Notes: generated by a model not told the origin, from the letters alone. DNA of 64,000 nt from Ceriagrion tenellum (GCA_963169105.1 OY720644.1:5663001-5727000), one strand, 5' to 3'; positions 12,662 through 25,435 are shown, counted from the first letter of the stretch. Program-made: numbers and translations.

Positions 12662-13226
12662 TAAAGGTAGTTTGAGAGAAATATCATTTTACTTAGAAAT
12701 CAATGAATTTGGTCTCATCTTAAAGGAATATATCTCACCCTTCTAATGACACCAAATATTTAACCCCTTACCACATTACTTTCGGAGGTATTTGCCAAAA
12801 AAAACCAGCTCTTTTACATGGGGAATGGTACGTTTATGCAATCCAGAGACACATAATTTACGAAATGAGGTATTTCTAACACTTATATGTCGTAAAAAAA
12901 ACTAACAGTGTGTAGTTTATATGTTTTCTCAACTATTTTTTAAAATTAATCATATTGTCACCACAGTAGGTTCTTGAGTATCACAAAAAAACCTTCCGTT
13001 TTGAAGGATTTTTAAACGTACCGCGTGAAAAAAATGAGTCACTTTAAAGACTTACTTAAATATTTTCATTGAATTACTAACTATTTCGGTCATATAAAAC
13101 TATATTGTAGCCCCATTAATAATGCAATAGTTAACTGATGTGTCCTACAGCTGGTGAAATTGAAACGTATAATTCGAATATGGTCTGTATTATGACTAGG
13201 GAACTATCTCGCTCGGACTACCTTAA
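12662..13226 (+). mobile_element. MITE-A copy 1
   Basis: A complete copy of the window's dominant MITE, about 565 bp. The left end is TAAAGGTAGTTTGAGAGAAA and the right end is CTCGCTCGGACTACCTTAA. The internal order is AATCAATGAATTTGGTCTCA, ATCTCACC, CTTTTACATGGG, the CACCGCAGTAGGTTC-like block, TTCAAACG/ACCGCGTG, and TACAGCTGGTGAAATTGAAAC. There is no coding capacity. TTAA at the right edge suggests a TTAA target, although the left edge reads TAAA here. Confidence 0.85.
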
Positions 13227-15303
13227 GTTCGGAACATTTCCCATCTCCTACCAAACTTAAGCAGCGCTCTCCCTTCAACTCAACAAATATGAAAACATAC
13301 CAAACATCCCCCTCACTAAGGTAACTATCAAATGAGGGATGATAATAATTATTGTACGAGAGACAGGCGATTATCGTTTGATTTGAACAGTTGATTCCAT
13401 TCGACTCTTTTCTCACGCTTATCGCTGCGGATAAATTCGCTAAAATAAAATTATCAATAGCAAAAAGTAATCAAAAATTATTCATTAGATTTAAATTTTA
13501 TGCTAAACATTATGTTTCCATCTATTTATGAATGTCATTAAGTCTATGTTATTTTCCCATTTTTACTTTCTTAAATCATCACAACGTTTAAAATGCTCAT
13601 CATTTAACTAAGATTAGACATGCAAAGTATAGAGACAAACAGCTAAAATAATTACTTGAATTGTAAAAATTTCATCTCAGCCTTTTCAAAACATTAACAT
13701 TATTACAGTAGTGAATTTCATACTAGAGCGACATTATCGCCAGAAAATTAAAATCTCCTTGGAAGAAGTAATGAGCGTAATCGATAGAAATGAAAATTGC
13801 AGCACTGCATAACAAAATACCAATTATCAACCAAAATGGGACAATGCAAGGAGAAAACAACGTCACACATGAATAGAATTAAGATAGAGCTTTGAAGGTC
13901 AAGCTAGAGTTGTCATTTATTACTGTCATTTTTTAAATATTATTTCTTGCTTAAAACCTAATAGGAAGCTTAGTGGTTAATTTCATTGCAGTAAGTCAAG
14001 CGGTTCCAGCCATCGCTTGAGTAACAGCTCAATATGAGGGATTTGACTTCAATGGAGTTTTATACAGCAAGCAACTAAATTATTTCATTTAAAACATTTT
14101 AGTGGATATCTGAAGCCTGAAGCGGAGTTTTCCAGCAAATATCACTGGGATAAGTTTGTTTGTTTAAAGAATATCATGATCAGTCAGAAACTCAGAGATA
14201 TTGGAGTTTACCACATTTTATCATAAGAAGATAAGCTACAGTGATCATTCTTAAGAAATTACTAGAGAACACTAAGGGTCTACCAAGGATCTGTGCAGTC
14301 AACTGCACTGAATATGTTGCATGACTTCATAAATACTTCAATCAATCAGATACTTTAATTGAGCTTAGATATTATATATAAAATCGTGTCCTACGCCCGA
14401 AATGCAAAATTAGTAATAACGTAAAATCCACCTTTGCATGCCAAATATGCGATCTTGCACCTTAAGAATCTTCATTTTGGGCATTCTTGAGCGAACTGTG
14501 CCCCAGATATGTTAACAGGAATTCCACATTCCCTTCGTTTCGAAGAACGGCAAGAAATCGTCAAATTCCCCGGGAATGGTAAATGGTTTTTTTAAAAAAT
14601 GTCGCCCGGAGCAAATGGGACTGTCGGAGGAAACGGTAATAATCATTGGTAAGAGGAACGTAGGAATTTGGAACGAATGGAGAAACGGCACGAGAGGATA
14701 TTCCACCGCGATGGGAATACGCTCTGACGCGAGTATAACTGCTCCGGAAGGCTTAAAGAACGACGTGGTATCAGGGAACGTGCTTTCCCTTTGAAGGACG
14801 CGCCAAAAGAAAGAGAAGAAAAAGGAAACACAATAGACAAGAGATAATAGGGAAAGGACACCAGGTGGTGAAGCGTTTGGAACTATAGCCTGGAATGGTG
14901 TCCCTGGCTACGCCTTCGGCCTAGCCCCGGTTCGCCCAGACGCATAGCGATAAAGACTTAGGGCGAGGCCTTCTCCGGCGGAAGGGGGGGGGGGGGAGGA
15001 AAAAGACGGAAGAGGTGGTGCCCTGAAATACAGGACAGCTCTTCTATCATAAAGAAACGCTGTCCCGCTGCTTCCCCTTCGACGTCGTTTCACTCGAGGG
15101 CCGTCGATTCAATTGGGACTTCGGACGACGGGCGCTGAAGAAGATCAGACCGTCCGCTCAATTCTACGTCGGGTCGGTCTTGTGAGCGCTTGTTTAACGA
15201 GAAACACACAAAAAAAAGGATTGCTCAAGGGCGCGCACCGACTGAATGGACTATTAATAAAATCGAATTTTAAAAAAAAATCTCGCACTTGAAAATTGCT
15301 CAA
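13227..15303. other. No gene recognised; GC-rich pocket near the end
   Basis: 13.2-14.5 kb is AT-rich without structure. About 14.88-15.24 kb is GC- and CpG-rich with a G-run at 14985-14996. Frames there have no domains. Confidence 0.3.
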
Positions 15304-15880
15304 TTAAGGTAGTTTGAGCGAAATATCATTTTACTTATAAATCAATGAATTTGATATCATTTTAAAGAAAAATATCTCACCTATCCAACGACACCAAAAA
15401 TTCAACCCCTTACCACATTACTTTTGGAGATATTTGTCAACAAATACCATCCCTTTTACATGGAAATGGTACGTGTATGCACTCCAAAGAGACATTAATT
15501 ACAAAACGAGGTATTCCTAACACTTATATGTTGTAAAAAAAACTAACAGCGTGTATTTTTCATCTTTTCTCAACTATATTTGAAAATTAATCATATTGTC
15601 ACCGCAGTAGGTTCTTCGGGATCACAACAAACCTTCCGTTTTGAGGGAGTTTCAAACGCACCGCGCGAAAAAAACTAGTCAAGTTAAAGACTTATTTAGA
15701 TATTTTCATTTAATCACTTAATGAAATTACTTATTTAATTTCTGTCACATAAAACTATATTCTTGCACCATTAATAATGCAATTTTTAATTGATATGTCC
15801 TACAGCTGGTGAAATTAAAACGTACAATTAGAATATGGTCTCTACTATGACTTATGAACTATCTCGCTCGGACTACCTAA
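15304..15880 (+). mobile_element. MITE-A copy 2
   Basis: Full-length copy starting TTAAGGTAGTTTGAGCGAAA and ending CTCGCTCGGACTACCTAA. It follows the same internal block order as copy 1 with a small duplication of AATTACTTA-type sequence near 15715-15740. Short frames across it are fortuitous. Confidence 0.87.
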
Positions 15881-18299
15881 AGCGAACAAAAAAAGCGCTT
15901 CTAGAATAATAAAGTCGACCGCCGCAGCCATTACTAACCAAAAAAACATCTTTCATCCTTGGAGCGAAGGGTGAAATTGAAGACTTTTTGACCGCGGGAA
16001 ACCTCTGATAAAAATAAATTATCCAATAAGTAAAATATTATCCATTCTATAATTCAGTATCTAGGAATCGTTCCCACCAACCGCTATAATCTCAAATTTT
16101 TCAACAATGCCCCTCTTCCCTCATCCAACTACCCACTCACAAACAGTAAATGAAGCTTTAAACTGTAGACAAGAATAATGAAATACGAAAGCGAAGTTAC
16201 TTTTTCAATAAAAAATAAGAATAATTTGAGAGTATAAGAATAATACTTTTATAGAGATCATAGGTTACATTATGCAAAATTGCATCAGAGGGTGCATTTA
16301 ATCATCACTACACAGTATAAAAGCAGAATAATTAGCACTTTCTTTCCCCAAAGTCGCCGCATTAAACCGATTACGTAAGTCAAGGAGTTCTCCCGTTAAA
16401 TGGCGCTCACTTCAAATGACCGACTATCCGATCTTACATTCAAAACCTGAACTTTCAACAATCGTCAAGGCTGCGTTAATGAGGCATTTAAAAACTAAGT
16501 TGTAAGATTAAATTCCCACTATTAATGCAACGGTTTTGTTGCACACCAAAGTTAACAGATGAATTTATATAAAAAGGTACATGCGACAGTAATTAAACTA
16601 TAAGGACGGAAGTTAGAGAGACTGAATCGAACTTGTAAAAGAAAGAACTAACCCAACGACCTTTTTTTTCCAACAAATCACAGTCAACGACTAAAAATTA
16701 ACTAGAAAAAATTGCATAGCAGACAAGGGTTTGGTGTAACTAAGATGTATGACTAAGTGGCATAAAGTATTTTATTATGCTCTGAATCGGCATTAAACAT
16801 ATAAAATTGTACTAGAGCAAAAAAATTGCTGAGAAGCTATAAAAATAGAATATAGTACAGGAATATCAACATAGTGTATCAATAATTATCAAAAAGGAAT
16901 ATCATAAAGGAATATCAACATAGTGTATCAATAATTATCAAAAATAAACACTTAGATGGGAAAATGTCGATTAGAAATCCGTATAAAATCCTGAAATTGA
17001 ATCCCAGTAAAGGGTTTGGCGTGGATTTATGCACTACAAAAGTTTCCACCTTCAGTATTCAGTTTTCATTGAACTTACGCTCATTAATGAACATTTAGAA
17101 ATCAAGAAGGTTCTCATGATGGACTGAGTGAAAATGTAATCCCCACAGCCTTTCATTCATCACAAAATAATTAAAAAGACTCCAGATCTCATGAAAAAGA
17201 AACAGCGATTGCCAAATTTAAAACAGCAATTACGAGCAATTTAGTCTGGAATTCGATGAACACGCAGTCATCATTGAGGATTTCCGATTACGGTTTCGTA
17301 CATGCATCGAAACCCCGAAAATAATTCCAGTTGTTCCTTTTTTTGAAGAAAATTGCACATTCTTTCAACCGTCCATACATATATTTAATTTAAGACTCAA
17401 CAGACTACCTCTTATTTTGTATCTCTGTCTGCGGCGCCTTCAATATAGCTCAGCATCCTTTCCCAATGACCGTAGAGAGTCAGTGTTTCATATGTCTCCG
17501 CAAATAACTACTTCGACCAATTCGTGCCACAAAAACCATACTGAAATTCTGGGTTATAGAGCATATGCACTTACGAATTTCAACAGCACAATGGAGAAAA
17601 TTCATCCTGGACTCACCTGTAAAAAAGAGAAAAAGGTAATTGAACAACGATTCTTATGATCTTGTTTTAAAAGCTAAATAAGTGTCCACTTACGGAGACT
17701 TCTGTCTCGTTATGAAAGCCTGCAATTTGTACTCGATAATATTTCTGGGTGAGATACATTAGGTTTAAGGCATTCAAATATTTTAACTAGTAGGACCGAT
17801 TAGTAACAATATCTGGTTAACGTTAGCCACACCTTGATGAAATGTTTACACTAATTTGACACTGGACTGAGGGGTGAGGTTTTTAAAAGTATATTACATC
17901 ACACTGTCGGTTAGTCAACGGGAGAGTTACCTGTGGAGGAGAAGATTCAGCTACGGTTTTCAAAACAAGATAATGTTTAATAGAAATAACCCCATTCATC
18001 CGTCCCGTACACAATAAAAAATATAAAAAATAATACACAATAACAAAATCATTTCAACTTTCGGCAGTTTCCGTTTCACACAAGGTGATAATACATAAAA
18101 ACCACAAATCTACTTAATCTCTGGCAGCAAACGAATACCTACTTGTCTCCGGGTATGACAGAGGTTAGCGCTTAGCTCAGGTTATACCCAATACAAATCC
18201 ACTCAAATGGAGAAATTCCACTGCCGTTCACCAGAATCCTTACCTTTCAACGCCTAGTGGTATTATATAGCATTAGAGCGAGCACAAATAAACTCAGGA
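15881..18299. other. No gene recognised; short tandem duplication inside
   Basis: AT-rich throughout. The only structure seen is a 37-bp unit (AGGAATATCAACATAGTG...) present at 16859-16895 and again at 16908-16944, a tandem duplication with a 49-bp period. Confidence 0.35.
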
Positions 18300-18339
18300 T
18301 ATAGAGCTCTCGGGTTTCGAACCAGGTGTTGGTGGTTTG

Positions 18340-18390
18340 CGGTACCGACGATTCGAAGGCGTGGTCTGCCATCGTCCTCAGGGTGAATAT
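18340..18390 (-). ncRNA. Hammerhead-like motif, decayed PLE terminal unit
   Basis: On the minus strand the order is CTGAGGA (18381-18375, fits CUGANGA), an imperfect stem II region, GAAT (18354-18351, one base off GAAA), CG, then TC (18348-18347) as U16.1-H17, and GGT. The bases before CTGAGGA (ACC) pair with GGT after the predicted cleavage site, giving a 3-bp stem I. The flanking GGTACCGCAAACCACC and CTGGTTTCGAAACCCG (minus strand) look like PLE terminal sequence I have seen associated with such motifs. Stem II is mismatched and GAAA is mutated, so this is probably inactive. Confidence 0.55.
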
Positions 18391-18689
18391 TTTGGCCAGG
18401 AGGTGATCGCTTAACTCACTTTACCCCAATGAAGTATGTCAACGGGCTCTTTATGTTGCTCATTGAAGTTACATTAATCTTCCGCTGTCTAAAACGTAAA
18501 CGCGAAATGCCAGGTTTAGCTCCTTGAATGCATCTGAAGAAAGAGACAATATCTATCGGGTCGAGTGATAGAGAATGGATTATCATTTCTAACTACCATT
18601 TTTGCACCTTTGGCGGTCCTTTACACTATATGCAGTTATTAAATCACCATATATGAATCCATGGAAGTAAAGCGTGAGATGATACTGCC

Positions 18690-19437
18690 TGCCTGAGATC
18701 CTGCGAAAGTCATCACAAAAATGCCATACCTATACTGTGGGTGGAAAAAAAAAGTATTCAGATACAGTAAAATATCTTGGAATTGCCTTATCATCTAATA
18801 TATCGTGGGAATCACACATACAAAACATATATGGCGTAGCATTAAAGAAACTAGGTTTTGTTAAACGTATAATAAGAAGGTCCTCGGATGAATAAGTCAA
18901 AGATGGATGCTACTTCGCTCTGGTTAGGCCACACCTCGAATACGCTGGGAGCATTTGGGACATGGTCAAATAGATTTAACCAAATCAATTAATAAAATAC
19001 AAAGAAAAGCAGCGCGCTTCGTTAAAAACTGATAAGAGCGTACATATAGTGTCTCACAACTTTTAGAGGAATTAAGACGGGAGCCCCTAGAGACTCGGAG
19101 GCTGCAAGCTAGGCTTAGGTTGCTTGATGAATTCAGAACTGATATTCTTTAGAGCGACATAGAGAATATAATCATGGCTACTCACTACATCTGTAGATCT
19201 GGCAGATGCGATAAAATAAGAGAGATACTCTGCCGAACAGCTAGGTACAAAAACTCGCTCTTTCCGCGAACAACAAGTGACCACAATAAAAATTGAGCTC
19301 CACTAAATACACTCCTATAATACATGTCACCATTTCATCTCCAAAAAACTTACACCTTTACACGGCTGGTGACCTAACACGCCACGCCACACGCCCATGC
19401 GGCGGCTCGCGGGGTAATATGTAGATGTAGATATCTG
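18690..19437 (+). pseudogene. LINE-B copy 1 (CR1/Jockey-like), 5'-truncated
   Basis: Plus-strand translation gives HTYTVGG, TVKYLGIAL, NISWESHIQNI, ALKKLGFVKRII, YFALVRPHLEYAGSIWD, then frameshifts and stops, and later MATHYICRSGRCDKIREI. This is the C-terminal part of a non-LTR reverse transcriptase plus 3' UTR. The 3' end is (ATGTAG)n next to a CGCGGGGTAAT block. The same family is found at 24853-25435 and, fused to the PLE, at 43605-44153. In-frame stops (e.g. after RRSSDE) show it is dead. No endonuclease or catalytic motif is present. Confidence 0.8.
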
Positions 19438-19937
19438 GCTCGGAAGGCTGAACCCCGCCGCGCAATCAAAACACCGAGTTTATTTTCATCTTCAGCATTC
19501 TATTTCTAGGAATTAGGATCTAAACATTTACGTGACGATGGACTGAAACTTTAAATATGAGATTGAATTATGACGTAACTTCTTCTCGGGTTTGGGTCTG
19601 GGTTAATTCCTCCATCTTTGCCTGGACGCTAACCCGAAAAGGATTCACTTCAATTGTTTGTCACGAGAAAATTAAATCCTACATCGAATTATGAGTTTAT
19701 AACGAGGGGGTTGTTACCTTATCTCGTCGACAAGGTGGAGGCTGGGGTGCCAGGAAAGGCGTTTTTACATCCCTCGGGTTGTAACTACCATTGTTACCAG
19801 ACGATAAGATACCTTTTTTCACCTTAGTGGATAGTAGAAGCTACTGTTACCGCCACAGTGCGCCACCTTTGCGCAATTGTTAGCATGTTCATTGGATACT
19901 AGCAACCGTGCAACAGGAAAATTATGGTCATTGTATT
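19438..19937. other. No gene recognised
   Basis: Moderately AT-rich with no motif, frame or repeat that I could support. Confidence 0.3.
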
Positions 19938-20452
19938 GACGTAGTTTGAGCGAGATAAAATTTCACGTAGAGTTCAATGAATTTCGTCTCATTTCTAAGA
20001 AAAAATAAATCACATTTCCAAAGGCACTATAGTATCCAGCCAACCATTTTACATGGAAAATGCCAGGGGTATGCAATTCGGAGAGGTGTTACTTAAAAAA
20101 TGAGGAAATTTTAACACCCAGATAACGTCAGAAAATCAACAGATTTAAAATTGCATGTTTTCTCAATTATAAAAAAATAGATAAATCGTATAGCAACCGC
20201 AGTATTTTTCCAGTATCACAAAAAAAACCTTCCGCTGTGAAGGAGTTTCAAACTAATCGCCCTGATGAAAAAATGAGGCAGGTTAAAACTTTATGAACGG
20301 ATTCCTTCCCAATTACTGAGAACTATAGTTGTATAAAACAATAATTTTGCTATGTTAATATTAAAATATTAGCTTATTGATTCTCACAGCTGCTAAAATA
20401 AAATTCGATCATGGTCTCAACTATGGTAAGACGGTAAAACCTCGCTCAAATA
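19938..20452 (+). mobile_element. MITE-A copy 3 (divergent subfamily)
   Basis: Recognisable by GTAGTTTGAGCGAGAT, TTCAATGAATTTCGTCTCA, TTTTACATGGAAAATG, ACCGCAGT, CCTTCCGCTGTGAAGGAG and CAGCTGCTAAAATAAAA in the family order, but it is shorter and heavily substituted. The right end is decayed (CCTCGCTCAAATAATC). The shared changes with the copies at 25984 and 32434 (e.g. CAGCTGCTGAAAT instead of CAGCTGGTGAAAT) suggest an older subfamily. Confidence 0.7.
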
Positions 20453-20708
20453 ATCTCAACAGAGGAGGAGTCATACGTATGCTTCGGCGCTCTGTGGTGC
20501 ATATGGAGCGACGTGTTCACTTTTATGGCCCAACCCCGGTCACGGCTGAAACGCCTTCCTTTCAAAACACTCCCTCCTGAAGTCCTTTAGCGTTTTTAAA
20601 TACTTTAGTTTGAATTTTCAAAGAGTATCTTATGCATACCAATCACACCGTTCCCTTCAGGGGTAGGCACAGTCACAAGGTTTCACTCGTAAATACATAT
20701 TTGTTCAC

Positions 20709-20945
20709 CTAACACTGCTTCAATAATTTCCTCCACATTGACATATCCTTGCAAACCTCTTTTGCTTTATTTACCCCCATACACCGCTTCATGCACGCCT
20801 TCCTGTTTTTAAGACTCCTAACATTCTTCCTCCTAAGAATTTCCTCAACCACATTCAACCACAACTTTCTCGGCCTACCTCTACCTCTCGCACCATTCAT
20901 TTCACTCTTATGTATCTGTTTCGTTATTCGACTCTCATCCATCCA
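20709..20945 (-). pseudogene. Non-LTR retrotransposon C-terminal fragment (LINE-C)
   Basis: The minus frame reads MDESRITKQIHKSEM, NGARGRGRPRKLWLNVVEEI, then a conserved C-terminal tail around CMKRCMGVNKAKEVC and WRKLL. The DESRITKQI...GRGRPR...W pattern is the end of a LINE protein common in arthropod genomes. It lines up directly after the fragment at 21300-21671 in the expected protein order, with about 355 bp of other sequence between them, so the two probably come from one interrupted copy. No catalytic residues are present. Confidence 0.75.
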
Positions 20946-21299
20946 TCCATTGTGGACAATTTATTTTAGACTTGCTTCATTAATTGATATCAAATTATTA
21001 ACGAATTGTTTTTTACTTCCATAACACGAAAGGTAGTGGAAGGAAAGCACCTAAGAAAAGGACTTTGACCACGGCAGGATTGTTAACGCAACGAAACGAC
21101 CGTCTACTACTATCGACATCAAACAGCTCTCATCGGTCGCCAAATACTGCGGTGCCAAGCTGCTGTACACCATTTGAAACATGTATGATAAAAGAAAAAG
21201 TCTTTCATAAATGAAACATTGTATAACAAAACAAAAAAATGTAAAATCAAATCTGACCCCAACTCTGTAATGAGAGCCGTGGTCGAGGGGAAGAAGGGG
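20946..21299. other. Sequence interrupting the LINE-C copy
   Basis: This stretch separates two collinear pieces of one LINE protein. It contains no recognisable frame. The minus-strand run at about 21270-21340 (GACTTTGACTTTGTTTTACG, GTGGCCCAGATGAGGCC) looks like LINE 3' UTR sequence, so the interruption may be a second LINE 3' end rather than a DNA transposon. No terminal inverted repeats were found. Confidence 0.4.
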
Positions 21300-21671
21300 C
21301 CATTAGGCCTCATCTGGGCCACGTAAAACAAAGTCAAAGTCGAAGCCCATTATCTCAACAAGGCCAAACCAACGAAGCACACTCCTTTCATATATGTCCA
21401 TTACTGGAGCATTTAACCCACATTCATTCATGACCCACTCATTCATCACCCTATCCATCCTACTTTTGCCGCAAACACTCCTCAGATAGCTAATACCAAC
21501 GGCGTTTAGTCTACTCTTATGTCTATCCTGACATACCCATGTTTCGCTACCATAAAACATAGTAGGGAGAAGTACACTTTCGTACTCGTCGATTTTTGCT
21601 TCCTTAGACAGGCACTCATTCCTTGAATCAACTTCCTTAAAAACTCCATCCGACGTACGGAAAGACTTCAC
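21300..21671 (-). pseudogene. LINE-C reverse transcriptase thumb fragment
   Basis: The minus frame contains YESVLLPTMFYGSETWVCQD, RHKSRLNAVGISYLRSVCGK and RMDRVMNEWVMNECGL, followed by YERSVLRWFGLVEIM. This is the standard RT C-terminal pattern (LLYGSETW, LRSVCG, RDRVRNEWV, VLRWFGHVERM). The frame then runs into unrelated sequence (GFDFDFVLRGPDEA and a stop) where the fragment is broken. The region upstream of the SETW motif is not conserved, so it is truncated on both sides. Confidence 0.78.
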
Positions 21672-22509
21672 TAATGGAACGCTCGCTCCCCATAGTCATC
21701 CCATACCATCTGGGTCATCTCGAAAAATTTCCACCAACGCTAGAATAAGAAGCTCAGCCTCAAAGACGGGAATTACGAAACTAGTTATACTGACGACAAG
21801 ATCTCCATTGTCGTTCTTTAGGCCGGACGGTACTGTATTAAGAGAATTGAATTGAAATCGGTTTTGTTTCATGGCATCGGATACTTTTTCTAAGTATTCA
21901 GCGAGAGTTTATTCAAGAAAGAAATCACACAAAAACTGCTCTAAATTCCACACACATTCTGCAAATTTTACTAAATATTCCCCCTTGGTGAAATTCACAT
22001 GGCTGCAACCGTTCAATTATTTTGACTCAATGTTTCGCTTATACAACATCAGGCTAACTTTAGACACACATTGATCTGGGAATCGGTTTGGAAGATGGAA
22101 ATTATTAAAGTAGATGATTAGTTTTCAAATTTTCTAAGAATCTCTCTGTTTTTGTAGCAGTCTAATTTGTGCTAAGATAGAAAGAAGAATTGAAAATGAA
22201 AGAATGGCACATATCTGTTCAATGGCGTATTTCTCTTCTAAACCATTGGTTAAAGAGACGAAGAACGATGTTGATATTCGTAATATCATCGGTGTCCTCC
22301 TGAAACTCACTTCGACTAAACTTTCCTTCCGGTAACCTTATTCTCGGGAGAATCCTCTCGCAGTCCCTCGCGGCTTTGGACACTGACCTTTCATAAGCAG
22401 TACCCGACATTCAGATGTCCCGTAGCAGTTTTTAACGAAGTGATCCCCTTCGCATTAAAGCGAGAAAATAAGGCAATCGAGCTACGATGCTGAGTTGACG
22501 AGGTCATAA
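21672..22509. other. No gene recognised
   Basis: AT-rich with short domain-free frames. Confidence 0.3.
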
Positions 22510-23165
22510 GCATCATCATCATCTTCTAAAGGCTAAGCCTTGTCTCTGCAGCCAGGTGTCCCTGTGTACTGCAGCTCTCTTCAAAGCAGGGAATCTTATG
22601 TTTTTAATCCCAACGCACTTCGTTCATACATCATCTAGAGACTCCTTTCTTGGCCTTCCTCTGCTTCTCTTGCCAAGCACCTTTCCCTCCGTTATATTTT
22701 CTAAATAATTATTATGTCGAAGAACATGACCAATGAATTTAACCTTTCTTTCCTTCCGTGTCTTTTATCAGTCTTCTTTTTTCTTTTATTTCCCTCAGCA
22801 CCTCTTCATTGCTTTTTCTGTCAGTCTTGTTTTTGTCATCCTCCTCCATATCCACATTTCCACAGCTTCCAACCGCGACTTTCCCATCTTTCTCAATGTC
22901 CAGCTTTAACAGCCATATAACAGTGTGCTCCACACAAACATTTATCGCAAAAGATTTCCTTGTTTCTACTTTAATTTGGCTATTTCCTAGAATATGTTTT
23001 TTATTTTCATATACCCTCTTTGCCAAGGCTATCCTTCTTTTTACTGCACAGGTGCTTCTGTTATCTCTTGAAATTATGCTCCCAAGATAGCTGAACCCTT
23101 CAACCTGTTTTATTATCGATTCCCCTATCATTATATTTATATTGGGTTCGTTTTCGTGCCTAGAT
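22510..23165 (-). pseudogene. RTE-like non-LTR retrotransposon, 3' fragment (copy 3)
   Basis: Minus-strand translation from about 23165 gives IKQVEGFSYLGSIISRDNRS, VKRRIALAKRVYENKK, a degenerate middle, then RKSNEEVLREIKEKRRLI and later GKGAWQEKQRKAKKG. The core YLGS and NEEVL spacing matches RTE thumbs. Stops and frameshifts interrupt the last third. The 3' end is a (GAT)n run at 22512-22523 on the minus strand, the usual RTE short-repeat tail. It lacks endonuclease and catalytic motifs. Confidence 0.78.
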
Positions 23166-24852
23166 ACCGTCATAAGCGGGATTCGTATGAACTGCCGCGT
23201 CAGGGAGGAACTCGGCAAATTCTTGAGCTGAAGGAGGTCAGTGGAAAAACCCAAAAAAGGAAATTGCACCGCGTAGTGAATGCGAAAGGAAGAGAAAAAC
23301 TCGAGAAGGAGAAGACTTCAAATCAAAGAGGAAGAAGGCTTCGAGGGGGGATAATAAGAAGGAGGGGCAAGAATAGAGAGGGAGAGAGGAGGTGAGTAAG
23401 AATGAGCGGGGTGTGTGTTTGTGAAGGGAAGAGGGTGATTGGTTTGGAAACGAGAAGAAAGGGCGGCGATGAAGGCGATGAAGCGCCGGAGTACTGAAGG
23501 ATGCGGAATGCGTGATGAAGGACCGAGGAAGAGGGGGAGCGGGGTAAGAGGAAGAGGAAAGGGAAAGAGAGAGAGAGAGGCTAAAAACGGGAAAAGAAGG
23601 CTATACACGAACGGGGTGTGTGGCGAGGAGCGGGATAAGTGGAGTTTGGGGAATGTGCGGTGCGGGTGGGGGGGGGGGCAAGGGAAGGGGGGCGGGGGTG
23701 GAAGCTGTCTCTTCTTGACTTTGACGAGCGAGGGGAAGGAAGAATGGAGAAGTCTTGAATGGGAAGGGACGGAATGATGTTAAGGAGGGAGAAGTACGGA
23801 GGGAAAAAGAGAGCCGAGGACGGCAAAGAATTGAAAGGGGACGAGAATGGACGGAGGACGGAGGAGGACGAAGGCATTTCCTAACGTGTTTTTTCCGGAG
23901 GTATGTTTGAACAAGATGACCTGGATGAAAAGAAGAGTTGATAATAATGTCCTTGTGACCTCAATGATTTATAAAGGGTGCAAGAGGCATTATTCTGTCT
24001 TATATTTGTGTTCGCAACCTAGTTCCACGATATTAGAGAGATTATTAATGCGTAGGTGTAAATTTTGACGAATTGACACATAAATTCTCACAACTATGTT
24101 AAATACGGCAGGTGTATAGCTAATTATCTTTGAAGCTGGAGATAATTCACAGACAAATGAATTCATGTAAATATTTATGCATGTAAAGTAAGTATAAATA
24201 AAATAAAGGAGCAGGAAAAATACAGGAATTTGTGACGATGATACTTATATTTCTATTCCCTAATGACAATCATTGTGAACAAAGAATCATATTGTACTTT
24301 TCCAACATATCTGAACTAGATATACTTTCCTAACAGAAACTATAATATGATTTTCCTTCTTATATTGATATCCTGAGGTAACCACAACTGAATTAAATTA
24401 ATGTCACATAAAAATCACAAGTATGGAACGAGGAATACTTCCAAAATTTGAAAAATCACCACTCATGTCTACTGGTGACAATCGACGCTTCAAGAGGCGT
24501 CTCACGTGTACGTTCTCTATTCCCAAAGCAAATGTCCCCATGACAGTGAATGCTTTTTGCATTTTTTTCACTGACTTTGAAAATGCTCACTTAATTTTCA
24601 CTGACTTTGAAAATAAATACTGTATAATTTGAAAACTATGCTCCATCTATCATTGCCATCCAGTAGATATCGAGCAATTTCTATAAGAATGCGTCATAAT
24701 TCAATTGAGTTTGATTCAAGGGATAAATTTCGTTTGGGGAAATTTAAAATTTGCCTAAAATATATTTAATAGGTTTAATCGTAAATTTGTAAGAAGGAAA
24801 AAATATGTTCGACAAGTTACATGATATCACTCGTACACACTGATTAAACGCA
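23166..24852. other. Polypurine tract (about 23280-23880) then AT-rich DNA
   Basis: About 600 bases are strongly purine-biased on the plus strand (GGA, GAA, GAG repeats with G-runs at 23667-23676). Frames across it translate to R/E/G/K-rich low-complexity text and mirror-image S/P/L-rich text, as expected from composition, and are not likely proteins. The rest (23.9-24.85 kb) is AT-rich. A short duplication (CACTGACTTTGAAAAT twice, 34-bp period) lies at 24568-24618. Confidence 0.45.
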
Positions 24853-25435
24853 TTATATCTACATCTACATAATACCCCGCGAGCCACCACTTGGACGTGT
24901 GGCAAGGGGTGGTAGGTCATCAGCCGTGTAAAGATGTAAAAGTTTTGGAGGTGAAAAAGGGGTGGTGACATGTAAAGTGGGAGTGTATTAAGAGGAGCTC
25001 AGTTTCTATTGTGGTCGCTAATTGTGCGCGGAAAGAACGAGTTCTTGTGACTATCTGTTCGGCAGAGTATCTCTCTTATTTTGCCGCATCTGTCAGACCT
25101 AGAAATGTAGTGAGGCGCCATGATAATATTCTCTGTGCCGCTCTGAAAAATATCAGTTCTGAATTTATCAAGCAGCCTAAGCCTAGCGTGCAGCCTCCGA
25201 GTCCCCAGGATATATCTGAAGTTCAGGTAATTCCAAGATATTTTACTGCATTTGAATTTTTTACGTTTACTCCACTCACGGTGTAGGTATGGCTTTTGTG
25301 TGATGACTTTTGCAGGATATTAACTGTGGTGCATTTACTAATATTTAGTTCCAAACCGCACTCCTGGCACCACGAATGAACGTTGTTAAGGTCAGATGAC
25401 AGAACTTCAAAGTCCACATCGCAAGTGCATACTGC
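24853..25435 (-). pseudogene. LINE-B copy 2 with internal deletion
   Basis: Read on the minus strand, it begins with VDFEVLSSDLNNVHSWCQ, ECGLELNISKCTTVN, SHTYTVSGVNVKNS and AVKYLGIT, then jumps at about 25205 directly into the 3' part (LGGCTLG...). Compared with the copy at 43605-44153 about 300 bp between ISWG and ETQRLQAR are missing. The 3' UTR contains CCCCGCGAGCCACC and ends in (CTACAT)n on the plus strand. This copy reaches farther 5' than the other LINE-B copies, but still lacks the catalytic core. Confidence 0.8.

Noticed and set aside
23318..23877. Overlapping S/P/F-rich and R/G/E-rich frames
   Set aside because: Products of the polypurine tract; both strands are open because stop codons are rare in such composition.
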